A DNA stretch of 64,000 nt, taken from positions 62,001 through 126,000 of the forward strand of contig MU858134.1 of the NCBI GenBank assembly GCA_033297075.1, given 5' to 3'. Under the pieces are notes generated by a model. It saw nothing but the letters and a program-made list of their open reading frames with translations. It ran no database searches and was not told where the DNA came from. The first letter of the stretch is position 1; every line of letters starts with the position of its first letter. This DNA is from Rhypophila decipiens. Taxonomy: Eukaryota > Ascomycota > Sordariomycetes > Sordariales > Naviculisporaceae. The position numbers and the translations under genes were made by a program. Positions 52,601 through 64,000 of this stretch are shown piece after piece.

Positions 52601-54248
52601 CACGCGCAACCTGACCTACGACTTTGACATGACGGGCGTCAACGGCCGGAAACTCCATTTCCACGGCTACAAGGTCGTCGACTCGTCTGTCGCCCTCGCC
52701 CCATTCCAGTTCTGGAGATCAACCAGCACCCTGTTCGTCACCATCTCAGAACACGTACCCGGCATGTGCGACGACCTCGACAACGAAGACGCCTGGCGAC
52801 GGGGCAAAGTAATCGCCAAAGGCATCATGCACATCCAACCGGCCGATTTCATGTCCGAGATAATGACCATGACTCCCACCGGATCCAACCTCCTCAAAAA
52901 GGTCATCAGCGCGACATCCTTCCTCACCTACTTCACCCGAAAGTCCCTCTCCTTATTCCTAGCCCCTCTGACACCACTACAATACCCATCCCCCAACTAC
53001 AACGGGTTTATCAACAACACCCCCCCAGACCAATCAATCCCAATCTGCGCCAGCGACGGCGTCTACACGCGCCTCTACATCTGGGAACCAACCGCCTATC
53101 CGGACAACAACCCAGGAAACATCAAAAACCTCTTCATGATCCCCGGCGCCTCAGTAGACCACAACATCTTCGCCCTCCCCACAATCCGCTTCAACGCAGT
53201 AAACTACTTCACCCGCGCCGGCTACCGCGTCTTCATCACAGTCCATCGCATAGGCCAACTAAAGCTAGCCGACAACAACTGGACAACCTACGACGCACGG
53301 CTAGACATCAAAGCCTGCCTCGAGTACATTCGCAGACACCATTCCCCCCCTCACTCGTCTGACGAAGACTCCAAAAAAATATACACAATAGCGCACTGCA
53401 TGGGCAGCGTAGCCTTCTCCACCGGCCTCCTAGACGGAACCATCCCCGCGAGCTGGATCAAAGGAATAACCTGTTCCCAAGTATTCATGAACCCAATCTG
53501 GTCCACCATAAACCTAGCCAAGGTAATGGCGAGCCCGATCCCGCTAGACAAGCTCTACACCTTTTTCTCCGGCACCTGGTTCTCGTGCTCGACTTCCCCC
53601 TCGGACGGCTACTTCCAGAGCGCAATTAACCAATTACTGCGCCTGTATCCCCATGAATCCCGCCGCGAGATTTGTAACAACGCCTCGTGCCACCGTACGA
53701 GTTTCGTCTTTGGGCGCTGCTGGAATCATGAGAATTTAAACGAGGCTACCCACCGCCAGATTGACCGTTTTTTCGGGGGCGTAAACATGCGCTTGTTGAA
53801 CTTGCTCATGAAGCAGGGCTCTGAGGGGTTTGTCATGAAGAATGATGAGGAAGGGTTTGAAAATCTCGTCACAAAGGAGAATGTGGCGAAGTTGAGGGGG
53901 ATTCCGTTCTTGCTTTTTCATGGAAGGGATAACGCCGTCTTGTCGCCCGAAAGTACGGAGAGGACGTATGAGATGCTTACTGATGCTTTTGGATCGTCGT
54001 CGGCGGGGGGGAAGGATGAACGGGGAGATACTTCTGTGGATGATGATAATAATGGGTGTGATTACAAGAGACGGGTTGTGCCCGGGTATGGACATTTAGA
54101 TGGCTGGATGGGGCGGAATGCGTGGAAGGATGTTTATCCGTTTGTTTTGGAAGAGGTTGATCGCGTGGTTAGGGGGGAGCATTATAAGTTTGAGGAGCCG
54201 CATGATAAATTCCGAGCAATGGTTGAGGGGGGTGAGTTGTTGTATTAA
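49634..54248 (+). CDS. GMC/cholesterol-oxidase-like FAD oxidoreductase fused to alpha/beta hydrolase
   Basis: 1,434 residues from exons 49634-50423, 50489-50605, 50663-51218, 51276-51610, 51669-51858 and 51932-54248. A Pro/Ser/Thr/Asn-rich N-terminal extension of about 170 residues precedes the FAD-binding motif VVIGSGYGGAIAASRMA (G180). Next are GLGGTSLMNANVF, LGAGALATPEILLRS and the GMC C-terminal segment DGSVIPTALGANPFATIAALAER. A linking beta-rich domain (about 780-960) follows. The last 430 residues are an alpha/beta hydrolase: nucleophile elbow AHCMGS (Cys1152, not Ser), acid HGRDNA (Asp1329) and His1384 in GYGHLDGW. The same fusion exists in bacterial cholesterol-oxidase-like proteins, as far as I recall. 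Substrate unknown; a sterol or other hydrophobic alcohol is a guess. The acceptor of exon 3 is AAAAAG, chosen because it alone restores LDKYYEKVEKVLEP. Confidence 0.9.
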
Positions 54249-57200
54249 CTGCACGGCTTGGAGCAAACAAGCAGATTGTATGATCAAGTTTTGGTTTGTT
54301 TTGGATGGTTGCTCGGCGGCGTTTTGTTCTGGGTTTTTGTTTCCCCGGTTTGGATACCACTTTTATTTTGTTTGTTTCGTGAGTTGGGTCAAGTTTGGAT
54401 ATTGTTCATTTCGGCGTTGGATAATTACCTTGACTTGTCTGTAAGATGGAGAGGTTTGAGTATTTAGAGCAAGATACCAGGAAGATGTCGATGGATGTGT
54501 CGAACTATATGTTGTACCGGCAGGACCGAAGACAATTATTAGATTCTTGAATTTCTTGTTTCAGTCAGCAATCGTCAAACTGCTCAGAACTTATTACAAC
54601 TTGAATAGAGTACCTACCTCTATGAAGGGGACCTTCACGACCCACAGGCTATATGGTACTCTGTCTATCTGACGGAGGAGGTCATCATCATAGATGGAAC
54701 CAAAGGACTCTGAGACGCCAACTTATTTATTCTGATATGCCAGACCATTTGTGCAGGGGGAGCTCTTGGGCAAGTATCAAGGTGCTTCGGCTGTTCAGTA
54801 CCTACCAGGTACCTGGGTACCGAGCCAGGTAGGCAGTGGACAGGATGGGCGGTTGCATCAAAGGGGCATCTGTTATCATATCTAGAATGTCCCAAGCATC
54901 GGGAGTCCAATGGCAAGGCACGTGGTAAGGAGCGCTCGGCATAAAATGATGGGAATGAGAAGTGCCATGGGTACGGTAAGTATGCTGAGGTACCCAGGGT
55001 AGGTCCGTCCCGGCGCCATCCGTATACATTGAACTTGTACCTTTTCATGTTCCCAGTCTGGTCCGTCAACTTGGTCATGTGGCCGCCCCTGTCCACGATG
55101 CTTATCTGCTTCGGGACTGTCTTGGCTCTCACAACCTAGCTGCTGTCAGGTAGCTAATATAGTACGAGTTCCATCGACCGACCACTTTTGTGGATATCAC
55201 AACGGTCGGGTTGGATACGCACTTTGTAGTTTATTTACTCCTGGAACGCCCAGAGGATGAAACCTCTTGGTTGATTGCTTATTCTAACGTCATGCATGTC
55301 GGCTCACTGTCTCAAGCTGGGGGCGAACCTACCGGCAATGGCCAGGGACTGACATCTGACCTGTTCAACCATCACTCGATGACACGAAGGGGGGCAGATG
55401 AATATATAAGAGTGATGCGACAGGACACAGTTATCGTCACGACTTGCCCAAGGCCCAGGCCACCGTTCTTGTTCGACCCGGGATGCCCCAGACGAGTGCG
55501 GCCTATCAAGGACCCAGCGGTCATATCCACCAAAGACCTATGTCCCCATTTTCACCGTCTCATATTCGTGTCGAGTAATGAGGGAGGAGCTTGCTTGTCG
55601 AGATAAGGACACGAAGAAGTCAGTTCGAAAGGTTGTTTGGGCGGCGGTGGATTTGTTGGATTCAATTTTCTGTCGCTCTCAAGACGATTGTGTGTCGTGA
55701 GGATCGTGAGCAGAGAAGAGAAACTCTCATCCGAGGAGGGGATTACTGCAAAAGGAGTGGAGAAATTGGCCTCGAGGAGGCAGGAGTGCGCAATGCGTGA
55801 AGAGGAAGGAGCGGTCGTCAACTTGGGCAGGAACTAGAGTTCGACTGATATCACACCGAGCTCTCGCGCCGAGAAAGCCGGTGCTGCACCTGCCTTCTGT
55901 GCTGAGAGTGAGGGTCTCTCGCCATTTATGAGGACCCACGAGAACCAAACCACAGCTCCCATGCCGACTACGGAAATCTGATATCTTTCTGTCGGTGCCT
56001 GCCCCTTGTTCCTCCCACCCACGGAACAGTGATGGAACACACCTTACCGTCTCGGCCTATGTCATTGACGAACGCCACTCCCCCCCATATCAGGAGAGCA
56101 GGGATGGATGAAGAGGGAGGAGCCGTCTTCCTGGTTCATCTGGTTGTATGATCCTTGCGGTTGGGTCTTTCTAAGGAACACAGATGACGACGGAACCTTC
56201 GGCATGAGGAAGAGATAAGGAGGATGTGTGTTCCTGGTTCGCTTGACTCTCAAGACAGATCAATAATATGGCATCTGTTGATCATGCTGGATATCGATTG
56301 CTTTGGTATGAGGGATTTGCAAAAGCCGACGCTGGCCTTCTCTAGACATGAAGTTCTAGATTCGCCATGTCCTTTGCCGCTCACCATCAGTCGTCCACGG
56401 CTCGGTGTGTCCATCTCCAATATTGGTTGAGAGATTTTGATGGAGTCTTTTTTCCCTTGCTGCAGGGACCTAGACTGGCATCCACCGGCTAACCCAACTA
56501 ACCGACAACTCAATCTGAGGTTGAGAAGCAACGGGCGTAGGAAGCGGTCCGAAAGGGAAGCGGGGCGGAGGCTCAACGGAGAAATTGGGATATCATTGGT
56601 GGTGCTAAGATTGATAATGGTAGGCAATTCGGGCCATACGGCGATTCCTCCACGTGTGGCAGGGACCAGGCCGCATGGCCAGCGATGTCGGAGCCCACTC
56701 CGGCAAGACCGTGTCTGGAAAATACCATCTTCACGGTCTTCTGCTTCCAGAACGAGTTCGCGGAATTTGAAGGCGGGAAAGGATAGCCCGGCGAGAGAAA
56801 AGGTCCAACGAAAACTGTCTAGACCAGGCCGGAAAATCCCGAGCTTAATGGGGCTTTTGACTGGCAAGGCTCTAGGATTTTTTTCTTTTCTCTCTTCAAT
56901 TTTTTGGTTTTGGTAACTAAGATATCGAGGCGGCCAATGGATGTCCACCGATAAGGAGAGGGCCGCGGGGTCTCCCCGGTGAGAAGAGTCCACTCGAGTC
57001 GTCGTTGCCCCCCATCCCGTTGACGTCTCCATCAAGTGGAGTGATGATGGATTCTTGGACTTTTTGGCGTTGCGGCTTTTATGGTTTCGCGACCGCCAGT
57101 ACGACGCGGGTTCAAACTTAGGCACGACGACACATGCGACCCCTCAATTCATCCTTTCAATTGGATCGAGGGGGAAAGACTGCACGCGACCCTTTGGCTC

Positions 57201-58472
57201 TAAACTGGAGATTTGGTAAATGAAACGAGACGCTCACAGGGACAGGCACTCAGGAACTCACACTACCGAGCCGGTGATGAGCAATGGATACTACCGACAA
57301 AGTCAACGGTGTTTGTCAAGGACGTCTTGTTGTCCAATGGCGAAGTCGCTTTCGTCTTCAAGAGCCACTGATAAGAAGGTCTTGCATATGATCGGGGAGG
57401 AGGAGAACCTGAGAAGTGGCCATCTCATCCTGAATCAGGGAGTTGCGGACATAGCACCACCGACCATTCGGGACTCTGGCGCTCTGTGCTTGTTACCAGT
57501 ACCAGTACGTGTCCCCTACCCAGAGACGACCTGCATGGCGAGTTCCCCTTTTGGAGATGTGAGCTGAGAAACAAAATATCTCATTCAATAGTCGATCGAG
57601 TCCGTATTATCCCGCATTGTCGTTCGCAACTCTCAGAAAAAGAAAAGAAGAAAAAATACCCATGTTGCGGGGAATAAAACAGCGCGGCAGCGCTAGCATT
57701 CCAAGCAGCCGCTGACGGGAGAGCCGTGGGATGGTGCCGTTTTGGGGTGAGTGAAAGCACCTCAAGTGCGTCGTCCAGTACCACCTCGGTGGTTGGAGTG
57801 CATACGTAGTCGATATTTGGTACAGTGAAAAGCGGCTCAAGATGTGAACTTCTGTGCGACTAGACAGCCCACCAAGACTGCTGACCCCCACCTCTGCAAG
57901 ACACGGTCCAGCAGACTCCAGCTCCCGAGCTACCAGGTCGATGCCGGTCCGGAGTGCTGGGATAGCTCGAGATCGGTATCACGGCGGGTCAGGCAAAGAC
58001 GACCCCCCATTGGAAGTGCCTTTTTTTCTCATCCGCAAAGGAGGGATGATTAGGGATTGCTCCATGTCATTGACTGACCATGGCACTCTTGCCTCGATTA
58101 TCCATGGAGCAGGTGCATGCCATGTCATTTCCGTCTCTCGTCTTCCTTCGGTCCTGCTTTCTGATTGCACTTTCCTTCTCCATAGCTCCGTGGCCCCCCG
58201 CCACCCACCTTCTTCCTATCCTACCCGTCCTACCTGTATAAAGTGTCTGGTCTTCCGCCCTTTGTCCTGGTCGCCTTCTTTCTTCACTCCGGTTTTCTCC
58301 TCTCGAGACAATACTCCAAACGAAGTCACCAAGCCTCAACTCTTCTCATACTTGTGATACCCAACCGATAAATTTCATTCTCTTTGAGACTCATTCAATT
58401 TTTCGAGGCAAACTTGCACTCTCAACTTCGTCAGGACCCCGCCTCTCCATACCTTCCTTACCAACCGACACC
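54249..58472. other. Long upstream region of NADP-GDH
   Basis: About 4.2 kb without a supported gene. Frames at 56250-57125 (minus) and 56437-56916 (plus) overlap each other and show no domain. A cluster of GGTACC/CAGGTA motifs with a 12-bp palindrome lies at 54799-54834. The last 250 bases are strongly pyrimidine-rich, typical of the leader of a highly expressed fungal gene. Confidence 0.55.
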
Positions 58473-59953
58473 ATGTCCAACTATCCTTCTGAGCCCGAGT
58501 TCGAGCAGGCCTACAATGGTGAGCACAAGATATTAGCAATTCAAATTAAGCGACTTATGAGGCTGACGTCGTGGACCCCGATCCAGAACTTGCCTCGACC
58601 CTCGAGAACAGCTCTCTGTTCCAGCAGAAGCCCGAGTACAGGACCGCCCTCAAGGTCGTCTCCATCCCTGAGCGTGTGATCCAGTTCCGCGTCATCTGGG
58701 AGGACGATGCCCGCAACCTCCAGGTCAACCGTGGTTACCGTGTCCAGTTCAACTCTGCCCTTGGCCCCTACAAGGGCGGTCTCAGACTTCACCCCACTGT
58801 CAACCTTTCCATGTAAGTATAGACGTACCTGAGCACTCTTTTCGTTTGCTGACAAGACGGGCACCACAGTCTCAAGTTCCTTGGCTTTGAGCAAATCTTC
58901 AAGAATGCCCTCACCGGCTTGAACATGGGCGGTGGCAAGGGTGGTGCCGATTTCGACCCCAAGGGCAAGAGCGATGCCGAGATCCGCCGGTTCTGCGTTG
59001 CCTTCATGCGCGAGCTTAGCAAGCACATTGGCGCTGACACTGACGTGCCCGCTGGTGATATCGGTGTCGGTGGCCGCGAGATCGGCTTCATGTTCGGCGC
59101 CTACCGCAAGATCCGCAACAAGTTCGAGGGTGTCCTCACCGGCAAGGGCCTCGCCTGGGGTGGCAGCTTGATCCGCCCCGAGGCCACCGGCTACGGTCTC
59201 GTCTACTACGTCGGCCACATGCTCGAGCACTACGGCGCTGGTGACTGGAAGGGCAAGCGCGTCGCCATCTCTGGCTCTGGCAACGTTGCCCAGTATGCTG
59301 CCCTCAAGTGCATTGACCTTGGCGCTACCGTTGTCTCGCTTTCCGACTCCAAGGGGTGCCTCGTCGCCGAGGGCGACAACGGCATCACCCCCGAGGACGT
59401 CAAGGCCATCGCCGATATCAAGGTCAAGCGCCAGGCTCTGACTTCCTACGACCACCAGGGCAGACTCAAGTGGATCGAGGGTGCCCGCCCCTGGCTCCAC
59501 GTTGGCAAGGTCGACATTGCCCTTCCATCTGCCACCCAGAACGAGGTCAGCAAGGAGGAGGCCGAGGGTCTCGTTGCTGCCGGCTGCAGATTCGTCGCCG
59601 AGGGCTCCAACATGGGCTGCACCCAGGAGGCCATCGACGTCTTTGAGGCCCACCGCAAGGAGAACAAGGGCGACGCCGTCTGGTATGCCCCTGGCAAGGC
59701 TGCCAACTGCGGTGGTGTTGCCGTCTCTGGTCTTGAGATGGCCCAGAACAGCCAGCGCCTGTCCTGGACCACCGAGGAGGTCGACGAGAAGCTCAAGAAC
59801 ATCATGAAGGACTGCTTCTTTGAGGGCCTCGAGACCGCCAAGAAGTACGTCGAGACTGCCGAGGGCGAGCTCCCCAGCTTGGTGGCTGGCAGCAACATTG
59901 CCGGCTTCGTCAAGGTTGCCCAGGCCATGCAGGACCAGGGCGATTGGTGGTAA
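58473..59953 (+). CDS. gdhA: NADP-specific glutamate dehydrogenase
   Basis: Fixes ammonium onto 2-oxoglutarate to make glutamate, the main fungal ammonium-assimilation step. 451 residues, hexameric-family length, from exons 58473-58518 (46 nt), 58587-58812 and 58870-59953. Motifs: [11 protein letters not shown], the catalytic Lys in [45 protein letters not shown] and the Rossmann loop [10 protein letters not shown]. Ser in SLSDSKG, the position after the second strand, is as in NADP enzymes. The C-terminus is [22 protein letters not shown]. Codon use is extremely biased to C/G-ending codons, consistent with high expression; this also leaves a long open antisense frame. Both introns fall early, as in other ascomycete gdh genes. 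Cytosolic. Confidence 0.98.
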
Positions 59954-60719
59954 ATCACCTAGCCAGAGAAGACCATTGGGGTAATTTACAAACACGATTA
60001 TTATTCCACGCAATCTAGGCAGGTCCGCACAAAGGCCGCGTCGAGGGGTGTTGGCACCCACCTTTTCTCTTGCCAGAAACAAGAGGCGGGTGATGGGGCT
60101 ACCGAGTGAAGGGGCGTGATGGGTTCATCATGGTCATGATTTGGGGGTCCAAGAGCTGAGCCGAGATATTTTGGATGGCGGTCTCAGCTATACACCGCAA
60201 GACGAGAGATGCAGAAAAGACCTGGCCGGTGGAAAGGAACAACTGAGCGCGGCGTCGCTTTTTCTTCTATTTCTTTCTTATTCTTTTCCCTTTCTTCTTG
60301 TTGAGATATCCTCCTTATGTTTTTTCTTTATTTTCATATTTTGTTACGCATTCACGACACCAGCTAGCCATGATGAGAGCACATCAAGCATTCGATTGTA
60401 GATATATAAGCCACGCACGAAAATTAGTCTAGATCTTTGGGCCCAACGGCGCCGCCAGGGTCACGATAATTAAACAAAAAAAATCCTAAAATGATTAAGA
60501 CAAACCCACCCGGTGATACTTCACAGTAAAACCATAATTAGAGATAGTACTATATTTAGCCTGTAAGTCCTTAGGGTATTCCTCAGTAAAGTTTGATTCC
60601 CGGGACACGTGAACCTGTTCTCTTTGTTCTCTTTTTTTTTTTTTTTTACAAAGAAAATTGTTTATATATCAACACTCTCTATGTTCAGAGTTGATATAGC
60701 TTATAGGGGCAAAAGGAAA
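59954..60719. other. 3' region of NADP-GDH
   Basis: T-rich stretches (60259-60345) and a T-run at 60628-60648. No gene supported. Confidence 0.55.
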
Positions 60720-60793
60720 TGATCCGAGGCGGGCTCGATCCGCCGACCTTCAGTGTGTTAGACTGACGTGATAACCAACTACACCATCGGACC
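60720..60793 (-). tRNA. tRNA-Val(AAC)
   Basis: 74 nt, no intron. Acceptor GGTCCGA pairs with CGGATC plus discriminator A. D-arm GGTGTAGTTGGTTATCAC, anticodon arm TCAGT-CTAACAC-ACTGA with anticodon AAC, T-arm GGCGG-ATCGAGC-CCGCC. The acceptor stem contains one non-Watson-Crick position. Confidence 0.93.
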
Positions 60794-61889
60794 TCATTCG
60801 CAAAGCTTGATGTTTCCGAGAAATCAACCTACCTGAAATTCCTAGGTAGCCAGCCAATTTGAAAAGTACTGAGAATTTGAGGATGAAAAAAAAGGTATTA
60901 CTGACCTTTTTCTTACCTATCTCGCGCTGTCAACACTGGGGATACTGTCTGTTGTCTGGGCCATATGGTTTGTCAAAAGGGGCATTAAAAGGGTTTTGTC
61001 GACTTTTCTAGCCTCCCCTATTTTGTTCTCTTCAGGTTTGAGTCCGAGGTCAGTTCTGGCCCATAATCTCCTTTACCCATATGGCTGTTTCTTATTTTGT
61101 TAGTTAGTCTATAGGAGAAGACAGCGAGGAGTAGTGCCGACTACTGGGTTAATGCCGAGTCGGTTGGGTTCTGTTCTCTGGGGTAATTATTTCGCTGATC
61201 ATGGGTAGTAGCATTGCTTTGATGTGGTGTTTATATGGGTTTTATGGATATATGCTTGGATGGGTCGTACTTTGGCTTGGATCAAATGGATTAAAAGATA
61301 AAGTTTGAGATGGGATATCGGCACGTAATACATAGGCAGGTACCGGGCATTAAAAGAGATGTCTTGCTTTTGCGCTTGCCGTGAGGTGCGATCAAGTGAG
61401 GTGACGTACTCTTTCATGTCACTCAATTCCGGTACAGTAGGTACACCAGCAAGGTCAAGTCAAATAAAGCCAGGTGAGGTAAGGTCAGGTAAGGTATATT
61501 GGATATCATAGAGTTGGTATGGTATGGTACGGAATACGGATATAAGAAGCCCTTTTATCACCCAACCCAACCACCCATTCAATTTCTTTTTATGACAGCG
61601 ACCTTCCCCCAGCCATCTTCCGCTGTGAAACAACAACAACAACAAAACCACCATCATCATATACAATCATTGACCTCGCCGCTACCTCCGTAGTAGACGA
61701 GAGACAAGTTGACAGAATCGAAATAACGAAAAAGAGAAGAGATCTGACAGAAGAAAAACTAGAACAAAAGGAAAAAGAATAGATTAATAAAAACACCGCT
61801 ACTTAACAAACAACAACAACTTGGAGACATTCATGCTCAATGCAAAGTTTTCATAACCCATGACAACTCTCTCAAGACAACAAATCCGC
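60794..61889. other. Intergenic region (tRNA-Val / Rds1-like)
   Basis: No gene supported. An AGGTNAGGT-type repeat tract occurs at 61435-61495, and CAA/CCA-rich low complexity at 61625-61660. Confidence 0.55.
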
Positions 61890-62915
61890 TTAAGAAACCT
61901 GCATAACCATAGGCCCAGCAAGGACAAGATCATCCGTAAGCTGTCCATTCAACGGGCCAGCAGACGCGAGGTTGACATAGACAATACCAGCCAGGTTCTG
62001 GGGAACCACACAGCCGACGGCAGGATCGAAAGCAGTGAAGGCAGTACCGCCGGGGATTCCTCCAGTGGTGAAGGCGCAGAAGGCAGCGTTGGCCGCGGCA
62101 TCGCTCTGCAGCTGGATCGTGGCACCGGCCTGGATCGCCTGCGCGGATTGGCCCTCTGCCATTGCCAAGGTGGGGAAGGCAGTCAAGATGAGGTTGGATC
62201 CTTCGGGGCAAGAGGCGATGAAGGGTGCGGCGAGAGAAAAGACCTGTTGCGGGGACAGCGGGGTGTCGAAACCCTGGGGCACGGCGACGACCTTGGCGAT
62301 TGTGCGGGCCAGAGTTTGATGGCGGGCTTCGACGGTGAGGATTGAGCCGGCGGTGGTGAGGATGTTGGGGTCTGCGATGAGCTTGGCGGCGCCGAGGTAG
62401 GCGGACACGCCGACGTTCTCGAGGACTGCCGCCGTGGCGAGCATGCCTGCTGCGTCGGTGAAGCCAAAGTTGTACTGGCAGGCTTGGACGGGGCGGGCGC
62501 CGGCTTGTGCGAGCGCGCCCTGGAGGAGGACGACGTGTTCCTCTTCTGTCTTACCGATGCGCTGGAGGTCGGTTATTTGCTCGGCCGTCAGGCCGAGGGC
62601 TTGAAAGTCGGAGGCGGGGAACTTGGCGAATCCCTCGCGGTAGAAGGCCTCTTCTAGCAACTCGAGAGTGAGGGCGCTGTAGAACTGTGTTAGCTGGCTG
62701 AGCATGCGAGGTTCCTGGGAAAAAGGGTGTCTGGCTTACAATTGCAGAATATCAGGATCCGAGAGACCAGCAGCGGCGGCGAGGGCGTTTTGCCTCTTCA
62801 TAAACTCGTGGATCTTCATTTGCGACCTCGTCAACTTCGGTACTGCGGGCGCCGCCGAAGCAATTACCGCCAGTCCTGCCACCACCGCGCCAAGGGTTTT
62901 CATAATCGAAGGCAT
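61890..62915 (-). CDS. Secreted ferritin-like-fold protein, Rds1-like
   Basis: 320 residues from exons 62915-62740 and 62676-61890. The N-terminus is a signal peptide (MPSIMKTLGAVVAGLAVIASA), then a pro-like segment with KR (HEFMKRQ), suggesting Kex2 cleavage. The ferritin-like helical domain begins DILQFALTLELLEEAFYREGFAKF; this sequence appears only if the acceptor CTACAG at 62677 is used rather than the CACAG 9 nt upstream. Further family segments are LQRIGKTEEEHVVLLQGAL, YNFGFTDAAGMLATAAVLENVGVSAYLGAAKLI and ILTVEARHQTLARTIA, carrying the paired Glu/His of ferritin-like four-helix bundles. Fission yeast rds1 and plant desiccation protein PCC13-62 belong to this group; stress or starvation induction is a family inference. 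Probably extracellular or wall-bound. Confidence 0.9.
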
Positions 62916-64000
62916 CTTGGTATCTTGTTGTTGATGTTGATTAAAACGGGTATTTCCTTTCTCTTTTCCAAATTGTTCTTTTTCCCTTCTTCTCTTTCTT
63001 TTCTCGTCTCGGATGAAAAGGCCTGCCTGGTGGTAATGCAATTATAAAAGAATTAAAAGAGGTAAACCTCGACGAAAAGAATAGTTAACGAGAGCAAGGC
63101 AAAGTTGAATAGTGGAGTAGTGAAAGACTAGACAGACTGAGCTGCTTAAAGGAGAGTGAAAGCAGACCAGCGCTTTGGGGATTGAGTGGCGAAAGAAGGA
63201 AGGAGGAGAACGAAACACACAAACACAGCGTTGGAAGGGCTGAAGAGAAGGTGAAGAAGGAGAAGGGAGGGAAGAGAGGAGACGAGCCAGTGGTTATGAG
63301 GAAACGGCCATGAATAAAGACGACCCGCCAAGACGCGAGTTGTGTCGAGAGCTACTCAATGAGGCGGCTCTTGGCCGTTCCGGGGGCCCACAAGTCGAGG
63401 GTCAGGTACAAGGGCAAGTCAAGGAAAGGGGGCGACGGGGGGCAAGAGCCTGAGAGAGCACTTGGATCACCCTCCAACGACAAGGAAATTTCGTGTGAGA
63501 AACTCCCGCCGGGCGCGCGGACGTGGGAGTGGGATTGTCCAGCAGCCGATGTTGCAGGCCCTGTTCGGACCCTGGGGCCTTGACAGGGACATGGTAGAGA
63601 AAACGAAGGCTTTCCGGTTTGGGGACGGTGACTTCAGATGACAGGATGGAAAGAAGGAGGGTTGAAGAGATCTGGGCTGTTTCGTTTCGCCATCCTTTTC
63701 TCTTCCCCTTCCAAGCCCTCCCAGGGGGTCGAGATACCAAGAGCACGGCAAGGAACGGATTCTGTGTGGACGAGGCTCATGAGGGTAGCATCCGGGTAGA
63801 AAATTCCAGAGAAGGGGACTCGAGCAGGTGAACAGTCCGCGACATGAGGCTGAAGAGGACCAATCAGACAAGTTCGTTTCTGTTCAAGGTTGGGATGAAG
63901 CTCGCTCATCTCTCTCCTTGACCAGAGAGCCAGGGGTTCCGTTGTCTGGGTTACATTTTGGGCCACGCTTGGAGAAGGAAACGGGAGCTGCAGATTCTCG
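62916..64000. other. Region upstream of the Rds1-like gene to the window end
   Basis: A/G-rich on the plus strand (C/T-rich leader for the minus-strand gene) to about 63280. Short frames occur on both strands after that, with no domain. No gene supported. Confidence 0.55.

Noticed and set aside
56250..57125. 291-codon minus-strand frame upstream of GDH
   Set aside because: It overlaps a 159-codon plus-strand frame, has no domain, low-bias composition and no splice context; it looks like chance in leader or promoter sequence.
58541..60082. 513-codon open frame antisense to NADP-GDH
   Set aside because: Its translation is a Leu/Ala/Val/Gly-rich mirror of the strongly C/G-ending codons of GDH and has no domain. 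It is a codon-bias shadow.

Overview
The window is nuclear DNA of a filamentous ascomycete (Pezizomycotina, most likely a Sordariomycete). Genes are broken by short introns (46-73 bp, GT..AG, with recognisable CTRAY-type branch sites), and the proteins are of filamentous-fungal type (TOM40, Cut12, GCN2, Cwc2, UreF, NADP-GDH, Rds1-like). Eighteen protein-coding loci and three tRNA genes are supported. Gene density is moderate, with gene-poor stretches at 8.4-10.9, 16.0-18.2, 44.2-49.6 and 54.2-58.5 kb. No operons, CRISPR arrays, rRNA or intact transposons are visible. All exon models are read by eye from splice signals and frame continuity.

Layout: 0-1.6 kb, 6-phosphofructo-2-kinase (minus, runs off the left edge). 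3.2-4.6, TOM40 (+). 5.8-8.4, a deubiquitinase with a CYLD-like Cys box and a C-terminal CaaX box (minus). 10.9-12.5, ACAD10/11-like acyl-CoA dehydrogenase (+). 13.3-13.9, Spo12-family mitotic exit protein (+). 14.6-16.0, DRG1/Rbg1 GTPase with a run of very small 5' exons (minus). 18.2-19.4, splicing factor Cwc2 (+). 19.8-21.0, urease accessory protein UreF (minus). 21.6-23.9, Cut12-like spindle pole body protein (minus). 24.5-29.7, GCN2 (+). 31.2-31.9, Cdc34-type E2 (+). 33.3-36.1, a USP25/28-like protein that has lost its catalytic Cys and His, followed immediately by a CBM48 glycogen-binding ORF (36.1-36.7). tRNA-Gly(CCC) at 37.3. 38.1-39.2, GET4 (+). 39.4-40.1, a low-complexity protein of unknown function (minus). 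40.9-44.2, DNA polymerase delta catalytic subunit (+). tRNA-Pro(AGG) at 46.9. Assembly gap at 48.8. 49.6-54.2, a GMC-type oxidoreductase fused to an alpha/beta hydrolase (+). 58.5-60.0, NADP-glutamate dehydrogenase (+). tRNA-Val(AAC) at 60.8. 61.9-62.9, a secreted Rds1-like ferritin-fold protein (minus).

The genes are mainly housekeeping. Themes that recur are ubiquitin signalling (the CaaX deubiquitinase, Cdc34, and the UBA/UIM pseudo-deubiquitinase next to Cdc34), nitrogen and amino-acid metabolism (GCN2, NADP-GDH, UreF), cell division (Cut12, Spo12, Cdc34, Pol delta) and membrane-protein targeting (TOM40, GET4). The most interesting items are the catalytically dead USP25/28-like protein with its abutting CBM48 frame, the predicted prenylated deubiquitinase, and the oxidoreductase-hydrolase fusion with a cysteine nucleophile.
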